Source: Vulcanimicrobiota bacterium (GTDB lineage Bacteria; Vulcanimicrobiota; Vulcanimicrobiia; Vulcanimicrobiales; Vulcanimicrobiaceae). Taken from it: a stretch of DNA of 5,767 nt. Location of the stretch: NCBI GenBank assembly GCA_003167055.1, contig PMUE01000056.1, forward strand, positions 1 through 5,767, written 5' to 3'. How positions within the stretch are numbered: position 1 is the stretch's first letter; each line of letters opens with the position of its first letter. Shown piece by piece: positions 4,888-5,767 of the stretch. Both the position numbers and the translations under genes were made by a program. The notes below the pieces were generated by a model that had not been told where the DNA came from, did no database searches, and worked only from the letters and a program-made list of their open reading frames with translations.

Positions 4888-5767
4888 GCACGCTGTTGCT
4901 GCGCGATGCCGACGTCATCGCAACCTTCGATGACGCCGGCTCCGTTTTGTCCGGTGCGTCGATGCTGGTGCGCGATAACGTCATCGAACGCATCGGCCGC
5001 GCCGTGGAGCTGCCGCAAACCGCTGACGCGATCATCGACGCGCGCGGGATGATCCTCATCCCCGGCCTGATCAACACCCATCACCATTTCTATCAGACGC
5101 TGACGCGCAACGTGCCGGGCACGCAAGACGTCGAGCTTTTTGCGTGGCTCACTGCGTTGTATCCGATCTGGGCGCGCTTGACCCCCGAGGCGATGCGCGT
5201 CGCGAGTGCGATCGCGATGGCCGAATTGATGCGCAGCGGCTGCACCACGGCAAGCGATCACACCTACGTGTGGCCCAATGGCGCGCGCATCGACGATCAG
5301 CTCGAAGCGGCCGCCGAGATGGGCATGCGCTTCCACGCGTCGCGCGGGTCGATGTCGGTCGGGCAGTCGCAGGGCGGGCTTCCGCCCGATGCGTGCGTTG
5401 AAGACGAAGCGACGATTTTACGCGACTCGCAGCGCGCGATCGATCAGTATCACGATTCCTCGCGCTACGCGATGACGCGGATCGTGCTCGCGCCGTGTTC
5501 GCCGTTCTCGGTCTCGCAAGATCTGATGCGCGAATCGCTTGCGCTCGCGCGCAGCTACGGCGTGCACAGTCACACCCATCTTGCCGAGACGCTCGATGAA
5601 CAGCGCTACTGCCTCGAGCACTTCAATCTGCGCCCGGTCGAGCTCGCCGAATCGCTCGGCTGGATCGGCGATGACATCTGGCACGCCCACATGGTGCATG
5701 CGAACGCCGCCGAGATCGAACGGCTCGGTGCCACGCGCACCGGTGTCGCGCACTGCGCGACCTCGAA
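4884..5767 (+). CDS. 8-oxoguanine deaminase-like amidohydrolase (COG0402), cut by window end
   Basis: About 294 residues of an expected ~450; the reading frame is open to the last base. This metal-dependent amidohydrolase group deaminates purine-like rings (8-oxoguanine to urate in characterised members; AtzB/TrzN-type triazine hydrolases are relatives). Seen: an N-terminal beta part, PGLINTHHHFYQTLTR (60-75) with metal ligands His66 and His68, ELFAWLTALYPIWARLTPEA (about 83-102), SGCTTASDH, MRFHASRGSMSVGQSQGGLP, APCSPFSVS, SHTHLAE with His232 and Glu235, and WHAHMVH with His269. GVAHCATS leads into the segment before the catalytic Asp, which is beyond the window. The motif set RGSMSVGxSxGGLPPD points to 8-oxoguanine deaminase over guanine deaminase or AtzB. 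The start is TTG 4884: stops in the same frame at 4866 and 4872 exclude anything earlier. It overlaps the Phd-remnant stop, and no good Shine-Dalgarno is visible. Confidence 0.87.
   Translation, partial: MSTLLLRDADVIATFDDAGSVLSGASMLVRDNVIERIGRAVELPQTADAIIDARGMILIPGLINTHHHFYQTLTRNVPGTQDVELFAWLTALYPIWARLTPEAMRVASAIAMAELMRSGCTTASDHTYVWPNGARIDDQLEAAAEMGMRFHASRGSMSVGQSQGGLPPDACVEDEATILRDSQRAIDQYHDSSRYAMTRIVLAPCSPFSVSQDLMRESLALARSYGVHSHTHLAETLDEQRYCLEHFNLRPVELAESLGWIGDDIWHAHMVHANAAEIERLGATRTGVAHCATS

Noticed and set aside
4680..5336. Minus-strand open frame of 218 codons opposite the deaminase
   Set aside because: The opposite strand encodes unmistakable amidohydrolase motifs over the same bases; the minus product shows no recognisable family.

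Overview
The window is high-GC bacterial DNA with dense coding on both strands, frequent GTG/TTG starts and gene families typical of a diderm, soil-type bacterium: an RND/MacA-type periplasmic adaptor and a lipoprotein with a beta-propeller. The style of the lipoprotein (short lipobox, Ser/Thr/Pro-rich linker, Ig-like part, NHL-like blades with a repeated YAPPY motif) recalls proteins abundant in Candidatus Eremiobacterota (WPS-2) and relatives. That taxonomic hint is an impression from family style and is of low confidence.

Layout. (1) 76-1566 (+): membrane-anchored HlyD/MacA-like efflux adaptor, with no ABC or RND partner in the window. (2) 1583-3328 (-): lipoprotein with an Ig-like N-terminal half and an NHL-like propeller, convergent with (1). 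A strong hairpin built into its last codons and stop looks like its terminator. (3) 3357-3388 (-): a perfect 8-bp dyad with a 4-nt centre, set in a 20-nt spacer between weak promoter-like hexamers, in the arrangement of MerR-family operators, just upstream of the lipoprotein start. (4) 3392-3739 (-): a Uma2 (DUF820) endonuclease-like gene with an apparent in-frame internal deletion that removes the catalytic E-x-x-S/P segment, and a short C-terminus. (5) 3838-4639 (+): a compact three-gene run, HNH endonuclease / HicB antitoxin / HicA toxin, with an 8-nt overlap and a 3-nt gap. (6) 4661-4721 (+): an 18-bp stem followed by T5, which looks like the terminator of that run, but whose right arm is also the first codons of (7). 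(7) 4701-4887 (+): a broken Phd/YefM-type antitoxin. Its head and tail are recognisable in different frames and its middle is missing. It was absent from simple ORF calling. (8) 4884-5767 (+): the first ~295 residues of a COG0402 amidohydrolase closest to 8-oxoguanine deaminase, starting with TTG that overlaps the antitoxin stop and running off the window.

Overall, two housekeeping/export genes on the left and a purine-type deaminase on the right flank about 1.5 kb of small accessory genes (Uma2 remnant, HNH, hicBA, Phd remnant). This stretch reads as a turnover site where nuclease and toxin-antitoxin genes arrive and decay. The most unusual signals are the overlap of a terminator-like hairpin with the start of a dead antitoxin gene, and the HNH-hicB-hicA coupling. 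No CRISPR, tRNA, rRNA, transposase or integrase was seen.
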